A DNA stretch of 55,275 bases from Bacillota bacterium (lineage in GTDB: Bacteria; Bacillota; Dethiobacteria; DTU022; PWGO01): positions 1 through 55,275 of the forward strand of contig JAAYSV010000055.1 of assembly GCA_012518215.1 (NCBI GenBank), in the 5' to 3' direction. The notes below the pieces were generated by a model, which worked only from the letters and a program-made list of their open reading frames with translations, searched no databases and was not told where the DNA came from. Positions 10,956-20,847 of the stretch are shown one piece after another. The translations under genes were made by a program, and so were the position numbers. Within the stretch, counting starts at the first letter, position 1. Each line of letters begins with the position of its first letter.

Positions 10956-12653
10956 TCAACTGTTCATCTCGTAGGCCCCGTTGAGGGCATAAACATGGTT
11001 CTTGAGCAGACGCTGGAAACGTTCCTCGTCGGCTACCGGCTTGCGGATCATCTTCATGAAGTGGCTCATCTGCTGCTCGGTGCTGCCGGGCTTGCAGTAG
11101 AGCTGCAGGGCAAATTTGGAGAAGTCCCGCACCATGAAATCGAAGATCTGATCGACGATATCTTCTTCCAGCCTGTATATCTCCGCATTTTCAAGGATGA
11201 GCTGGCCGTAAACGATCAGGGTGAAGATCTCGCCCACGGACATCAGGTAATCGATATCGCGCTGCTGCTTCTCGTCGGGCGGCGCGTTGGTCAGGAATTC
11301 CCTGAAAACATCGATCTGTTCGCGGAAGAGGTCGACATTGGGCAGGTCGTAAATTCCGTATGCAGTCCGGTAATCATGGAAACAGATCTTGCCCAGCCCG
11401 CGCGCCGGCCCCTGGTTGAAAAGAAAGTCATCGTTGCGGGCTTGCGACTGCTTTGCTATGACCGGGAAGGGTTGTGGGTTCAGAAAATAGTTGGGCATGA
11501 ATTTGAGGATGAGTGCGATATTCACGTGGACCGTGCCTTCAAGTTTGGGCAGGGCCCTGATATCCCTTGCGGCCATCTCGAATATGGTGTCTTTCTCGAA
11601 TCCCTTGGCGGCGATGACATCCCAGAGCAGATTGATAACTTCCTCGCCCTGGGTGGTGACTTTCATCTTGACCGTGGGGTTGTAAAGGAGGTAACGGCGG
11701 TCATCGGCGGAGGCGGTGCGCATGTAATCGGCGGCGCGCAGGGCAAAGAGTTTCATGGCCACCAGCCGGCAGTACGCATCGGCAAACATCCGCTTCACAT
11801 GGGGAAAGTCGGTCACGTAGATACCGTAAAGGTTGCGGTTGGAGGCATGGTTGATCGCCTCGTAGAAGGCATGGGTGCAGATCCCGATCGAGGCCCAGCC
11901 GAGGTTGTATTTGCCCACGTTGACGGTGTTCAGGGCGGCGTCCCAGGCCTCATCGCCACGGGAGAGTATCTCCTCTTCCTTCACGGGATAATCACGCAGT
12001 TTGAAATCGGCCACATACGATTGTGAGTTGACAATGTTCTTTACCAGCTCGTAGTTCTTGTGTTTGTAGTTGGCGGTGAAGAAGACGTATTCCTTGCCGC
12101 CTTTCATCTTGCCGAAGGTGGAGACCATCTCGGCGATGTTGCCATTGCCGATATAATATTTTTCGCCGTTGGCCCTGTAGGTGCCATCGGGCAACGCTTC
12201 CAGGGCCATCTCCGTGGAGTAGATGTCGGCACCGTGCTCCCGTTCCGAGAGGCCGAAAGCGAAGACCTGCCCCTCTTTCAGCAGCCGCGCCGCACGGCGC
12301 TTGGCCTCCTCGTTGGCGCTCATCCAGATGGGGCCGAGCCCGAGGATGGAAACCTGCCAGGTGTACCAGTAGTGCAGGCCGTAAAAGGCAAGAATCTCGT
12401 TGAATTCGCAGTTGCGCCAGGTATCCCAGCGGCAGTCCTTCTCCCCGTACTTTTCCGGGGTGAGTAGTGTGTAAAATATCTCGTTCTTGCGGTTGAATTC
12501 AAGCAGATCCTCGTACCAGACCCGTTCGCGGTCGTGTTCCTTGATCCTGTTCTTGCCCTTGTTTTCAAAGAAGGCGATGGTGTCCAGCATGATCCGGCGG
12601 GATCGCTCGTCGGGGTATTCCCGATCATGTTTTTTGGGGTTCAACAAAACCAT
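10956..12653 (-). CDS. Acyl-CoA dehydrogenase family flavoprotein
   Basis: This 565-residue member of the acyl-CoA dehydrogenase superfamily uses FAD to introduce a trans-2 double bond into an acyl-CoA. The FAD/substrate-binding middle domain shows FAFGLSEREHGADIYSTEM followed by ANGEKYYIGNGNIAEMVSTF. The helical C-terminal domain follows, with GWASIGICTHAFYEAINHASNRNLYG. It is longer than the usual 380-residue enzymes and resembles the larger acyl-CoA oxidase-like or unclassified branch, so the chain length of the substrate cannot be given. GGAGG lies ten bases before the ATG. No electron-transfer flavoprotein genes are nearby. It is flanked by short intergenic spacers and may be a single-gene unit. 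Confidence 0.85.
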   Translation of the reverse strand: MVLLNPKKHDREYPDERSRRIMLDTIAFFENKGKNRIKEHDRERVWYEDLLEFNRKNEIFYTLLTPEKYGEKDCRWDTWRNCEFNEILAFYGLHYWYTWQVSILGLGPIWMSANEEAKRRAARLLKEGQVFAFGLSEREHGADIYSTEMALEALPDGTYRANGEKYYIGNGNIAEMVSTFGKMKGGKEYVFFTANYKHKNYELVKNIVNSQSYVADFKLRDYPVKEEEILSRGDEAWDAALNTVNVGKYNLGWASIGICTHAFYEAINHASNRNLYGIYVTDFPHVKRMFADAYCRLVAMKLFALRAADYMRTASADDRRYLLYNPTVKMKVTTQGEEVINLLWDVIAAKGFEKDTIFEMAARDIRALPKLEGTVHVNIALILKFMPNYFLNPQPFPVIAKQSQARNDDFLFNQGPARGLGKICFHDYRTAYGIYDLPNVDLFREQIDVFREFLTNAPPDEKQQRDIDYLMSVGEIFTLIVYGQLILENAEIYRLEEDIVDQIFDFMVRDFSKFALQLYCKPGSTEQQMSHFMKMIRKPVADEERFQRLLKNHVYALNGAYEMNS

Positions 12654-12747
12654 CGTCAGTCAACCTCCCGTATCAATATTTTTTTGTTTACACATGCTTT
12701 CCTGTCATGCCCGATCATCCAGCGTGAGCGCGGCACGGCCACACGGG

Positions 12748-15700
12748 TCAGGCTATGAATATCCTGTAGCGGGGGATGATCCTGACCGGCCCGATCAGGC
12801 CCGAAGGCATCAGGTTTTTTTTGTGCCGATGGTTCCTGTAAGCCACACCCCCCTGCCGGCCAAAGCCGACCAACCGGTTGTTCAGTGTCGGGATCACCTC
12901 TATCGTGATGTTGTTTTTCCCGACCTGTATGTGGGAAGTAACGTCTGCCTCGTAAGGCGGCAGCAGAAGCGGTTTTAGCCGATGGCCGTTACAGGTTACG
13001 ATGGCAACATCGCCCACCCGCCCCAGTGACAGCAGCAGGTTCAGTTCGGCGGACAGGTAGCTTTCGTCCACGTCGAATTCCGCCTCGTAATGCCCCCGGG
13101 ATGAGCAGTATTCCAGCGCGGGGATCGCCCGCCAGTCCTCCAGCCTCTGCATCTTCAACTCGATTTTTTGTTCATTGCCGCGCAGATCCTTGCTGGTTGT
13201 GGAAAATTGCCACCGGTTTATGGACAGGGGCTCCGGCAGCAGCGTCGGCGGGACAACTTTTTTTATCTCGCCGCTACCTGACAGGAAACGGTACTCCCCC
13301 GGCTTCGCCGCGTATGCCACCAGGCGGCTTCTTTCCCTTCTTGCCTCGAGCGGCGGGCCACGCAAGAGATGATGTCGCCTTGCCGAAGGAGCATCTTTCA
13401 TCTCCAGCAGGAAAGAAGCGTAAGGGGCAAAATCAAGTTCCATGAAAAGTTGGTCCCTGACTGCTTCATAGACCGCTGCCTCCTCGGTTTCTCCGGTAAA
13501 AGGATCGAGTATGCAGGGTATTCTGTACCCATGCGGCAGCGAGAACCTGACCCGCCGGGGATGGGGGCTGCCGCTGCGCAGAAAGTAGTAATCGGTGTCC
13601 GTCGTCCGCCTGTGGATATAATGGATCGTGCGTTGTTCGCGTTCAAAGACGACGTTGGGCAGAACTCCCTTGGCCTTCAAAACGGGAGAAGGCATCTCTT
13701 CCCTGACAAAGGCCTTTTCTTTTTCATTCAAGGCCCGCATCATCTCCCTTATGCGGGGATCATTATCCTTGCACCCCTCGTAACCCGGCTGTTGCTGCGG
13801 CAACGCACCCATGAAAATCACCCTGACACCGCCCGCGGCCATCTCCTCCAACTTCCGGGCAAGCGGCAACGAGATATGTTCGATTTGGTTGAAGATGACC
13901 GCCTCGATCTCGGCCATGCCGACGAGAAGTTTCCCGCCTTCCACCAGCCCGCGCAGGAGGGCGTCCTCGTTGATATGGGTGTAATAGTAACCGTTGGCAC
14001 TCAGGTTGTCGGTACACCTGCGCTTTGCCTTCAACCATTTCCTGGCCGCAACCCGTTTCCATCTGTCCCTGGCAGCCCCATCCAGATCTTCAAGGGGCGC
14101 ATCGTCCTCATCCAGATACCCGCAACTCAGTTCCTCCCGGCCCAGAGGTATGTCGGGGTAGCCCAGCAACGGGAAGAAGAGAGCCACATTGCAGACCACC
14201 TTCCCCTGTTGAAGAATATGCTGACAGCGGGTAACATAGTCGTTCAGCATGGGATAGAATTCCCAGAATTCACTGATGCGGCTGAAATTGGTGGAAGTGG
14301 ATCGTGATGTGGGCAGATGGGGGTCGGAGAAGAGATATGCTTCCGGGCATTCCGCCGCAGGATCCCGGTAGGGAAATCCATGATAGATGAGCTGGTTGGC
14401 GCCGGCGGCAAAGAGTCTGTCGGCAGCGACTTTCCACTTCAGGGGTGTGGTCTTGTATTCGCGGCCGCGCCAGCCCATGGCCCTGGCGGCCACCAGCGGT
14501 TTGTCATGAATGATCGCCGCCGAGCCGGCGATCCTGAGAAAGTCCATCTCCCCGCCGGCATGATCCTGCTCGGTAACGGGGAGATCCACGGAACCGTGCG
14601 ACCCAAGGAGGTCAGCCCTGAAACCGTGGGCCTCCACCTTGCTGCGCAGGCGGTTTTCCCTGCCCCACCCGGCAAGTGTCCCCAGGAAACGGTCGTTGAA
14701 CAGATCGGAGACGGTCAGATGATAATCGTATCTCACGCGGTCCCCGATGCGCTGTTCCCTGATGTCAAAGTTGGGCGCATCCCTGTCCGCTGCCGGGGCA
14801 AAGGTATGATAGTAATCCCGGACCGGGGTGAAAAGTACGGGAAGGAAGGGGGTGATGTCATATCCGCGCCTTCTCCTGAATTCTTTTTTGAAGTCGGCGG
14901 TCCACAACAGTCCCGCCTCTTCCCCGGCAAGCTGCGGATTGTCGACAAAGTAGCCGTAGAGGCGGCGGCCGAAATGATCCCCGAAATGGGCCTTGCCACG
15001 ATCGAAGTGATGGTTCAACCATCTCTCCAGAGGGAGAGCCGAGAGGTGGTCGATGACCAGGCCTTCTTTCTCCGGGTCTTCCGCGGAAGCCGCTATCAGA
15101 TGGTCCGGTGCCATCACCCGGGTATAGAAGGCAAATATGTACCAGAGCCCGCGGCGGGGGAATTCCCATTCGAGGAATCCATCTTCATCGGCATATTCCG
15201 TCAGATCGATGAGGTGCGCCGGGTCAAGATGAATTGCCCGGGGGCGGAGGAATCCCAGGCTTCTGGCCGCATCCCATCTTCTTTGGGGCCGGGCCGCCAC
15301 CACATATTTCAGTACGGGTTTGGATCCGCCATGCGCCAAGATCTGTTTTATTCCCGCGCGCCTTGCAAAGCGTCCGCTTTTTTCCGGCGGCAATATTTCT
15401 GCCCGGGGAAGTGGGCCGCGGTACCGCCCCCCCATCACGGCGGCGTAGCCGATGAGCAGATTCTGCTGGGCTTCCTCGTTTTTTACATAGCTGCCACCCG
15501 TGGGCCAACCGGAAGAAACCGCAAGGTTGATCATCAGGTTCCGTTTCCGGGCTTCATCAAGCACGGTTCCCACCATCTCGTAGTAGTACGGCTGCATGAA
15601 ACGGTGTACTCTTTCGTAACGTCCACGGCCCCGATGCAGTTGGCGGGGCATGCCCGGAGCCAGGGGCTGGATCTCCGCACCCCCGAAGCCCTGTTCATCG

Positions 15701-15822
15701 ATTTCCGCCAGTTCCCGGAGAAGCTGTTCTTCCTCCACATCGATACCCGGCCACCACCAGCGCACCAGGGGGCGCGAATGTTTTGTCGGTTCCAGAAAAC
15801 TGCCCTTGATTTCAATCGGCAT
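12748..15822 (-). CDS. GH106-like glycoside hydrolase (putative alpha-L-rhamnosidase)
   Basis: This 1024-residue protein resembles glycoside hydrolase family 106. Diagnostic features are the N-terminal RPLVRWWWPG segment, the EIDEQGFGGAEIQPL strand of the catalytic barrel, NLMINLAVSSGWPTGG, and later SKVEAHGF and DLPVTEQD, where acidic catalytic residues would sit. The last 130 residues include a galactose-binding-like beta-sandwich (YEAEFDVDESYLSAELNLLLSLG). The start was placed at the ATG at 15822, which has GGGGGTG at the right distance; the 40 extra upstream codons have no such site. There is no obvious signal peptide, so it may act on imported oligosaccharides. GH106 members are rhamnosidases acting on pectin side chains or glycosides; the exact substrate here is inference. 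Confidence 0.75.
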   Translation of the reverse strand: MPIEIKGSFLEPTKHSRPLVRWWWPGIDVEEEQLLRELAEIDEQGFGGAEIQPLAPGMPRQLHRGRGRYERVHRFMQPYYYEMVGTVLDEARKRNLMINLAVSSGWPTGGSYVKNEEAQQNLLIGYAAVMGGRYRGPLPRAEILPPEKSGRFARRAGIKQILAHGGSKPVLKYVVAARPQRRWDAARSLGFLRPRAIHLDPAHLIDLTEYADEDGFLEWEFPRRGLWYIFAFYTRVMAPDHLIAASAEDPEKEGLVIDHLSALPLERWLNHHFDRGKAHFGDHFGRRLYGYFVDNPQLAGEEAGLLWTADFKKEFRRRRGYDITPFLPVLFTPVRDYYHTFAPAADRDAPNFDIREQRIGDRVRYDYHLTVSDLFNDRFLGTLAGWGRENRLRSKVEAHGFRADLLGSHGSVDLPVTEQDHAGGEMDFLRIAGSAAIIHDKPLVAARAMGWRGREYKTTPLKWKVAADRLFAAGANQLIYHGFPYRDPAAECPEAYLFSDPHLPTSRSTSTNFSRISEFWEFYPMLNDYVTRCQHILQQGKVVCNVALFFPLLGYPDIPLGREELSCGYLDEDDAPLEDLDGAARDRWKRVAARKWLKAKRRCTDNLSANGYYYTHINEDALLRGLVEGGKLLVGMAEIEAVIFNQIEHISLPLARKLEEMAAGGVRVIFMGALPQQQPGYEGCKDNDPRIREMMRALNEKEKAFVREEMPSPVLKAKGVLPNVVFEREQRTIHYIHRRTTDTDYYFLRSGSPHPRRVRFSLPHGYRIPCILDPFTGETEEAAVYEAVRDQLFMELDFAPYASFLLEMKDAPSARRHHLLRGPPLEARRERSRLVAYAAKPGEYRFLSGSGEIKKVVPPTLLPEPLSINRWQFSTTSKDLRGNEQKIELKMQRLEDWRAIPALEYCSSRGHYEAEFDVDESYLSAELNLLLSLGRVGDVAIVTCNGHRLKPLLLPPYEADVTSHIQVGKNNITIEVIPTLNNRLVGFGRQGGVAYRNHRHKKNLMPSGLIGPVRIIPRYRIFIA

Positions 15823-16165
15823 GCAGACACCCCCCTGACAGAAATTTGCTGCGGCGATCATGCGCCGGGGCATCATCCGGCGTTGCCCGGCAATATCATG
15901 AATGTTGGTGATTGTGGCTCCGTAACGGACCCGCTCCGGCACAGGTCATCCGTGGACCGGGCGCGGACCCGCCATGGCCCCATGTTGCAGTAGATCCTTT
16001 TCTTTAATTTTCAACAATAATCAGGGCAATTCCTTTTTTGCCGGAAAACTATCTGCGGCGGATGGAATGTCACCGGAGGCCGGAACAAGCGGGTAAAGAA
16101 AAATTGCGGCGGGTGGAAATGGGGGTGAAAATATGTGTCTCCCTGTCCGGTGCGGCAGCCCTTCT
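15823..16165. other. Intergenic region between spoIIP and the GH106 gene
   Basis: These 343 bases hold no convincing gene. A weak minus-strand promoter (TTGCCC, 17 bases, TAAAGA) occurs about midway, and the GH106 ribosome binding site is at the left end. No hairpin with a T-run follows spoIIP. The long open frames that cross this area are in other frames of the neighbouring genes. Confidence 0.5.
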
Positions 16166-17884
16166 TTATCCGTCATCGTTGTTCCTGTTCATGAAAATCT
16201 GCCGGAACTGCTCGTAGGTATTCCCGGCTTCCTCGCGGAGCGAGGAAAAAGCTTCACGGTAGTTGAAACGGAAATCCTCGATCTTTTCCGGGACAGCCAT
16301 GATCCCGGCACGAAAGCGCTCGCGGGTATCATCGGCAAAACCGGAGATATTTCCCGGCATCTCCCTGGCCTCTTCTGCCAGCTGGCGGAAATCCGAGCGC
16401 ATGTTATGCGGGAATTCTTCCCTCATGGAGCGGAAAATGGCGGGAAGGTTTCTGAGGCGGTCGGCGCTCCGGCGATGGAAGGTGCGAACCGTGGCGGGAA
16501 GATGCTTCAGCCAGAGCTTGACCCTGCGGCCCTCCGCGGGATTGTTGATGAAAAAGAAACCGAGCAGAACCAGCAGGGCGGCAATCATGAGCCCTACCAC
16601 CGTGCCCGACACGGCAGAGGTGGTGCTTCCCGCTACTTCCTCACGCTGTGCCGGGGGTGTGCCATCTTCCGCCTCCCGCTCCTGTATGGCTCTCTCCCTC
16701 GCTTCCTTGCCGTTCCGCTCCTCTATGTCGATGAATTCCGGGCCGTAAAAATAATAGCTGACGACATCTGCAAAATAGGTTACGCCCCGCTCCGCATCCT
16801 CGCGTGAGTTCTTGTGGCTGCCACATTCCAGCAGCAGGTTCAGGGGGAAGAGGTCCTGATTGTAACTTCCCTCCGCAACATAAACTCCGCGCAGCAACCC
16901 GGGGTAAACCCTGTCGGCATATCCCTTGAGATCATAGGCAAATTCGCGGTTGACGGCAAGATTTGGATTGGCCCGGCCCACGACAATCATGATCCGCGCC
17001 ACCGGCCGGCCCGCAATTTCATGCTCGTAAATTTCGGCGGGAGCCGCATCCCGATGGATGTCGAAGATGGCGTCCGGTTCACGCTGGGCCAGTTTCCACG
17101 CTGTCGGCCGGGAGCGCCGGTAAGCCCCCCGGTCATGCGGCAGGTGCAGGTCATCGGAGTAGATGACATCGATGCCCTTTGCTTCCAGGGCAACCTTCAT
17201 GGCCCGGCCCACGGCGTGGACACCCCCGGGGCCGTACTTGTGCTCCACCCCATCGGTAGGGACATAACATTCATCATTGTGCGTATGATAGAGGGCAATA
17301 AGAAAGGAAGCCTGTTCTTCCTCCGTATCGGTATCCTCCTCCTGCTCACCCCTGTCTTCATCTTCATCCTTATCCCCATTGTCCGGCTGTTCGGGTTCCT
17401 CATCGCCCTCGACATCATCGTCTCCATCGCCGTCTTTGTCTTCCGGGGCTGCCTCCCCCCCGCATGCCCGCGCCGTCTCCCCTGATCGGTGCTGCGAAGC
17501 AGTGGGGTGCTGTCTTCCTTCCGGCTCGAGGGAACGGGGAAGGTCAACGTCGATCTTTACCGTCTCCACGTAACGCACCATCCCCACCCTGTCCCTGACC
17601 TCGAATACCCTGTAAAGACGGTTGTCCTCGGCCAGGAATGAATCTCCCGTCCGGACACGCCTTCCGGTCTCCAGTATGATCCGCCCTTCTTCATCTTCCA
17701 GGCGGAAATATTTATTCTGCCGCATCTCCTTCGGGGTCAACTCTTCCGGCAGATAACGCCTCTCCAGCCACTTGCAAGCGGCAAGATGATGATAGGGGGC
17801 CTTCCCCGCAGGATTCAGGAGTCCGGTCAGGCATACCAGGGACAGCAAGACGATCAGATACCGTTTCCAGTGCACGAAGAACAC
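16166..17884 (-). CDS. spoIIP: Stage II sporulation protein P (SpoIIP) with extra C-terminal membrane segment
   Basis: This is a 572-residue SpoIIP, the N-acetylmuramoyl-L-alanine amidase that works with SpoIID and SpoIIM to thin septal peptidoglycan during engulfment. An N-terminal membrane anchor (residues 8-24) is followed by a very acidic linker (about 146-190). The amidase domain (190-385) shows the conserved blocks YHTHNDE (199-205), DIHRDA (275-280) and LLECGSHKNS (351-360), which hold the zinc and catalytic histidine and glutamate residues. Unusually, a second hydrophobic helix (427-447) and a roughly 120-residue charged tail follow the amidase. The start is a GTG with GGGGA upstream. 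It lies just 12 bases downstream of the DUF1614 gene, so the two are probably co-transcribed. It implies an endospore-former. Confidence 0.92.
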   Translation of the reverse strand: MFFVHWKRYLIVLLSLVCLTGLLNPAGKAPYHHLAACKWLERRYLPEELTPKEMRQNKYFRLEDEEGRIILETGRRVRTGDSFLAEDNRLYRVFEVRDRVGMVRYVETVKIDVDLPRSLEPEGRQHPTASQHRSGETARACGGEAAPEDKDGDGDDDVEGDEEPEQPDNGDKDEDEDRGEQEEDTDTEEEQASFLIALYHTHNDECYVPTDGVEHKYGPGGVHAVGRAMKVALEAKGIDVIYSDDLHLPHDRGAYRRSRPTAWKLAQREPDAIFDIHRDAAPAEIYEHEIAGRPVARIMIVVGRANPNLAVNREFAYDLKGYADRVYPGLLRGVYVAEGSYNQDLFPLNLLLECGSHKNSREDAERGVTYFADVVSYYFYGPEFIDIEERNGKEARERAIQEREAEDGTPPAQREEVAGSTTSAVSGTVVGLMIAALLVLLGFFFINNPAEGRRVKLWLKHLPATVRTFHRRSADRLRNLPAIFRSMREEFPHNMRSDFRQLAEEAREMPGNISGFADDTRERFRAGIMAVPEKIEDFRFNYREAFSSLREEAGNTYEQFRQIFMNRNNDDG

Positions 17885-17896
17885 GACCTTTCCCCT

Positions 17897-18526
17897 CTAC
17901 GATTTTTCCCTCTCCGCACGTTCGCGCAGTTCGCCCACTATCTCCGCCAGGAGAACGGCGAATACTCCGGCAATCAGGGCTGCATCAAAAACGCCCGCCC
18001 CGCCCAGGGTTACCAAGACCACATAGCTGCTGCGGATGATAGTCTCTCCCCAGGCGAAGAGATCCAACATCAGGATAGCCCCGATCCCACCGACAAAAGA
18101 AGAACGGCGGGAACGGCCCAGGATGTAAGAGATGATTCCGGCAAAGACGGCGGGAATATAAAGGGGATCGAGCTCGTAACCGAATGTTCCCGGGGGGGTG
18201 CTGGGCAGAACGCGATCCAGCCCCCAGACAACCGCCCCGGCAAGAAGAACCACCGGCAAGGGGCGCACCTTCTCCCGGGGCTCATCGGCGGTGGCTATCA
18301 GGTAGATGGATATGGCCAGGGGGATCAACATCCCCCCCACATTCACGGAGAGGCCTCTCCAGACGGGTATCGCGGGCAGGAATCCGCCGACGAGCATGGC
18401 CATGACGAGAAAGAACGATTCCACGGGACCGATGCGCATCCTGTTCAGGACGCGGTGAACGAGAAAAAGATAGATCAACATGGGGACAATCGTTACCATC
18501 CTGATCACGGGTGCTTGCGGAAACAT
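17897..18526 (-). CDS. DUF1614 family membrane protein
   Basis: This 209-residue integral membrane protein has about seven hydrophobic segments and the glycine-rich DUF1614 features VGGFLPAIPVW, VNVGGMLIPLAISIYLI and FVGGIGAILMLDLF. The function of the family is unknown. It is common in spore-forming Clostridia and often lies next to spoIIP, as here, so a link to sporulation is plausible but unproven. The start was set at 18526, where GGGAGGA precedes the ATG by about ten bases; an upstream ATG eight codons earlier has no ribosome binding site. The gene ends 12 bases before spoIIP. Confidence 0.8.
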   Translation of the reverse strand: MFPQAPVIRMVTIVPMLIYLFLVHRVLNRMRIGPVESFFLVMAMLVGGFLPAIPVWRGLSVNVGGMLIPLAISIYLIATADEPREKVRPLPVVLLAGAVVWGLDRVLPSTPPGTFGYELDPLYIPAVFAGIISYILGRSRRSSFVGGIGAILMLDLFAWGETIIRSSYVVLVTLGGAGVFDAALIAGVFAVLLAEIVGELRERAEREKS

Positions 18527-18691
18527 CGAAAACAGTTCCTCCCGCCGCATGAGATTTGAAACCGTTGAAATAAATTCCGGTTCTTTATTTTTTGCGAAGG
18601 GATGGCAGATTATGCAGGCGGAGGAATGTTTGTCGACCTTTTGAAAAGGGTGATGATCGGGGATTGAATGTAGTGCAGGATGAAATCGTTT

Positions 18692-18910
18692 CTAGCGGCA
18701 TGTAGTGCAATCCGTCAAACTGCAGGTGCTGCAGCTGCTTCCTCCAGCGGAAGCAGATCCTCCGGAGCCGGTCTTGCAGTTGAAAGTGGAAAAAACTCTT
18801 TTTGCCTCGGAACCGCATTGCGGGCATTCAATGCCTTCCTTGCGGCTCGAACTGCAAAGTTTTTCGAAACGGCGGTTGCACTTTGCACAGAAAAATTCGT
18901 AAAGGGGCAT
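18692..18910 (-). CDS. FmdB-type zinc ribbon protein
   Basis: This 72-residue protein starts with the FmdB/zinc-ribbon signature MPLYEFFCAKCNRRFE and continues to IECPQCGSEAKRVF, giving two CxxC pairs that bind one zinc. The tail is rich in serine, glycine and cysteine (CSTCSLTDCTTC) and may bind additional metal. The family is widespread and has been proposed as regulatory, but its biochemical role is not established. The ATG at 18910 is preceded by GGAGG at good spacing, while the longer frame upstream has no such site. It lies 99 bases after serA in the same direction. Confidence 0.85.
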   Translation of the reverse strand: MPLYEFFCAKCNRRFEKLCSSSRKEGIECPQCGSEAKRVFSTFNCKTGSGGSASAGGSSCSTCSLTDCTTCR

Positions 18911-19009
18911 CGTTTGTTCTCCCTCCTCGTAGATGATACCGTTCCCGGTCATGGTGGGGACCGGAAAAAACCCTGTTGACCCGGGGGAACGGCCGATATC
19001 CGACATGTC

Positions 19010-20596
19010 CTATTTTCTTCCCGGCAGCACCACGAAACGCATATTTATGATGAGATCGATCTTCTGCAATATTTTCAACACATCATGCGGAACCGGTTCA
19101 TCGAGCTGCAGGGCCATGACCGCTTCCCCGCCGGCATGTTGCCGCCCCACCTGCATGCTGCCAATGTTGATGCCATGATCTCCAAGAACCGTTGCCACCT
19201 TGCCGATCACTCCGGGCTTGTCCTTGTAATTGCAGATGAGCATGTAGTGGGTGGGCACCATCTCGATGCGGAAATTGCCGATCTGCACGATGCGCATATC
19301 TTCCTGATTGAAAAGTGTGCCGGAAATCACGTTTTTTTCCCCGCCCGTGGTTACGGAAAGGGTGATAAGGTTGGAAAAATGGCCTCCATTGCTGGTCGAT
19401 ACCTCTTTGATGCGTATCCCCCGGCCCCGGGCCAGCACCGGAGCGTTTACATAGTTGACCTGGTTGCCGACCATGACCTCCAGTATCCCGATCAGGCATG
19501 AGGTGGTCAGGGGTGATAACGTCTTGTCGGCGATCTCGCCGCTGTAATGGATCTCCACTTCCTCGATGGAGCCGCCAAACACCTGCATGTAGAGACTGCC
19601 CATCAGACGCATCAGAGGCATGAACGGGTTTATATCGGCCATCACATCGGGCAGGACGATGGGGACATTGACCGCACAGCATACGGGGCCGCCGTTCAGG
19701 GCTTCCAGAACCTGTCTGGCCACCTGGACGGCGACATTCACCTGCGCCTCCCGCGTGGAAGCGCCGAGGTGCGGGGTCATGATCACGCTGTCATAGTTCA
19801 CCAGGGGGCACCGGCTCGGCGGTTCCATTTCAAACACATCGAGGGCGGCGCCGGCAACATGGCCCGATTCCAGGGCCCGGCATAGTTCCTCTTCATCGAT
19901 GAGCCCGCCGCGCGCGCAGTTTATGATCCGCACTCCCTGTTTCATCATCGCCAGCTGCTCTTTGCCTATGAGGTGGTAAGTTGAATTGTTGAGGGGAAGG
20001 TGCAGGCTGATAAAATCCGATTGCCGGTATACTTCCTCCAGGGGCACCATCTTCGCCCCGATCTTCTCCGCCTGTTCGGAAGAGATATAAGGATCGTAAG
20101 CTATGATATTCATGCCCATGGCCCGGCAACGGCGTGCCACCTCGCTGCCGATACGCCCCAGGCCGATGATCCCCAGAACCTTGCGATTCAGTTCCACGCC
20201 AAGGAATTGTTTGCGGTTCCATTCACCCTTTTTCATGGAAACGTTCGCTTCAAAAATATTGCGGGCCATCGCCGTGATGAGAGCGACGGTGTGCTCGGCA
20301 GCAGAAATGGTATTTCCCTCGGGTGCATTGATGACCACGATGCCTTTTTCCGTGGCCTTGTGGACATCGATGTTGTCCACACCAACCCCGGCCCGGCCGA
20401 TAACGCGCAGTTTTTTTCCTGCTTCGATGACCTCGGCGTTGACCCTGGTTCCGCTGCGGACAATCAGGGCATCATAATCACCTATGACTTTTTTCAATTC
20501 CTCCGGGTCACTGTAATCCCCCTCGGTAACTTCTGCACGCTGTCTCAGGATCTCGATCCCTTCGGCAGAAAGAGGATCGCTGACCAGTATCTTCAT
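19010..20596 (-). CDS. serA: D-3-phosphoglycerate dehydrogenase
   Basis: This 528-residue enzyme oxidises 3-phosphoglycerate to 3-phosphohydroxypyruvate with NAD+, the first step of serine biosynthesis. It has the long three-domain SerA architecture. The catalytic/NAD-binding part has VIGRAGVGVDNIDV, the Rossmann motif GLGRIGSEVARRC and the catalytic region MTPHLGASTREAQ. An intervening (ASB-type) domain follows (about 320-450), then a C-terminal ACT domain (about 455-528, with YKDKPGVIGKVATVLGDHGI) that usually senses serine. The start was chosen at 20596 because GGAGG lies 11 bases before that ATG. It lies 251 bases past the argH stop and may be transcribed separately. The ACT domain suggests feedback inhibition. 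Confidence 0.95.
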   Translation of the reverse strand: MKILVSDPLSAEGIEILRQRAEVTEGDYSDPEELKKVIGDYDALIVRSGTRVNAEVIEAGKKLRVIGRAGVGVDNIDVHKATEKGIVVINAPEGNTISAAEHTVALITAMARNIFEANVSMKKGEWNRKQFLGVELNRKVLGIIGLGRIGSEVARRCRAMGMNIIAYDPYISSEQAEKIGAKMVPLEEVYRQSDFISLHLPLNNSTYHLIGKEQLAMMKQGVRIINCARGGLIDEEELCRALESGHVAGAALDVFEMEPPSRCPLVNYDSVIMTPHLGASTREAQVNVAVQVARQVLEALNGGPVCCAVNVPIVLPDVMADINPFMPLMRLMGSLYMQVFGGSIEEVEIHYSGEIADKTLSPLTTSCLIGILEVMVGNQVNYVNAPVLARGRGIRIKEVSTSNGGHFSNLITLSVTTGGEKNVISGTLFNQEDMRIVQIGNFRIEMVPTHYMLICNYKDKPGVIGKVATVLGDHGINIGSMQVGRQHAGGEAVMALQLDEPVPHDVLKILQKIDLIINMRFVVLPGRK

Positions 20597-20847
20597 GGCT
20601 AAGCATACCTCCTGCTGGTAAATGCTACTATTAAACAAGTTTATTATGGTTTATCTTGCTCCATTTAAGAATAATATCATATCAGGGGACAAAATTAAAC
20701 CAAAATGTTCTCCAAACGTCAAAATTGTTCCCGTCAGCATGATCGGCAGGGAGAGCTTACCCGGCGGTTTTCCCGATTCGTCCAGGCCGGGTCAGAGGCT
20801 TCGCACCTCGGGGGAAAGAACACAATGGCCGGGGCTATCGGGTTCAT

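Noticed and set aside
10926-12026. Plus-strand open frame of 366 codons
   Set aside because: It is antisense to the acyl-CoA dehydrogenase gene and has no family features.
14317-15993. Plus-strand open frame of 558 codons
   Set aside because: It is antisense to the GH106-like gene, which has strong family motifs and a ribosome binding site.
20597-20847. A terminator or small gene between argH and serA
   Set aside because: Only a four-pair stem (GAGG/CCTC) without a T-run and no open frame with a ribosome binding site are present.
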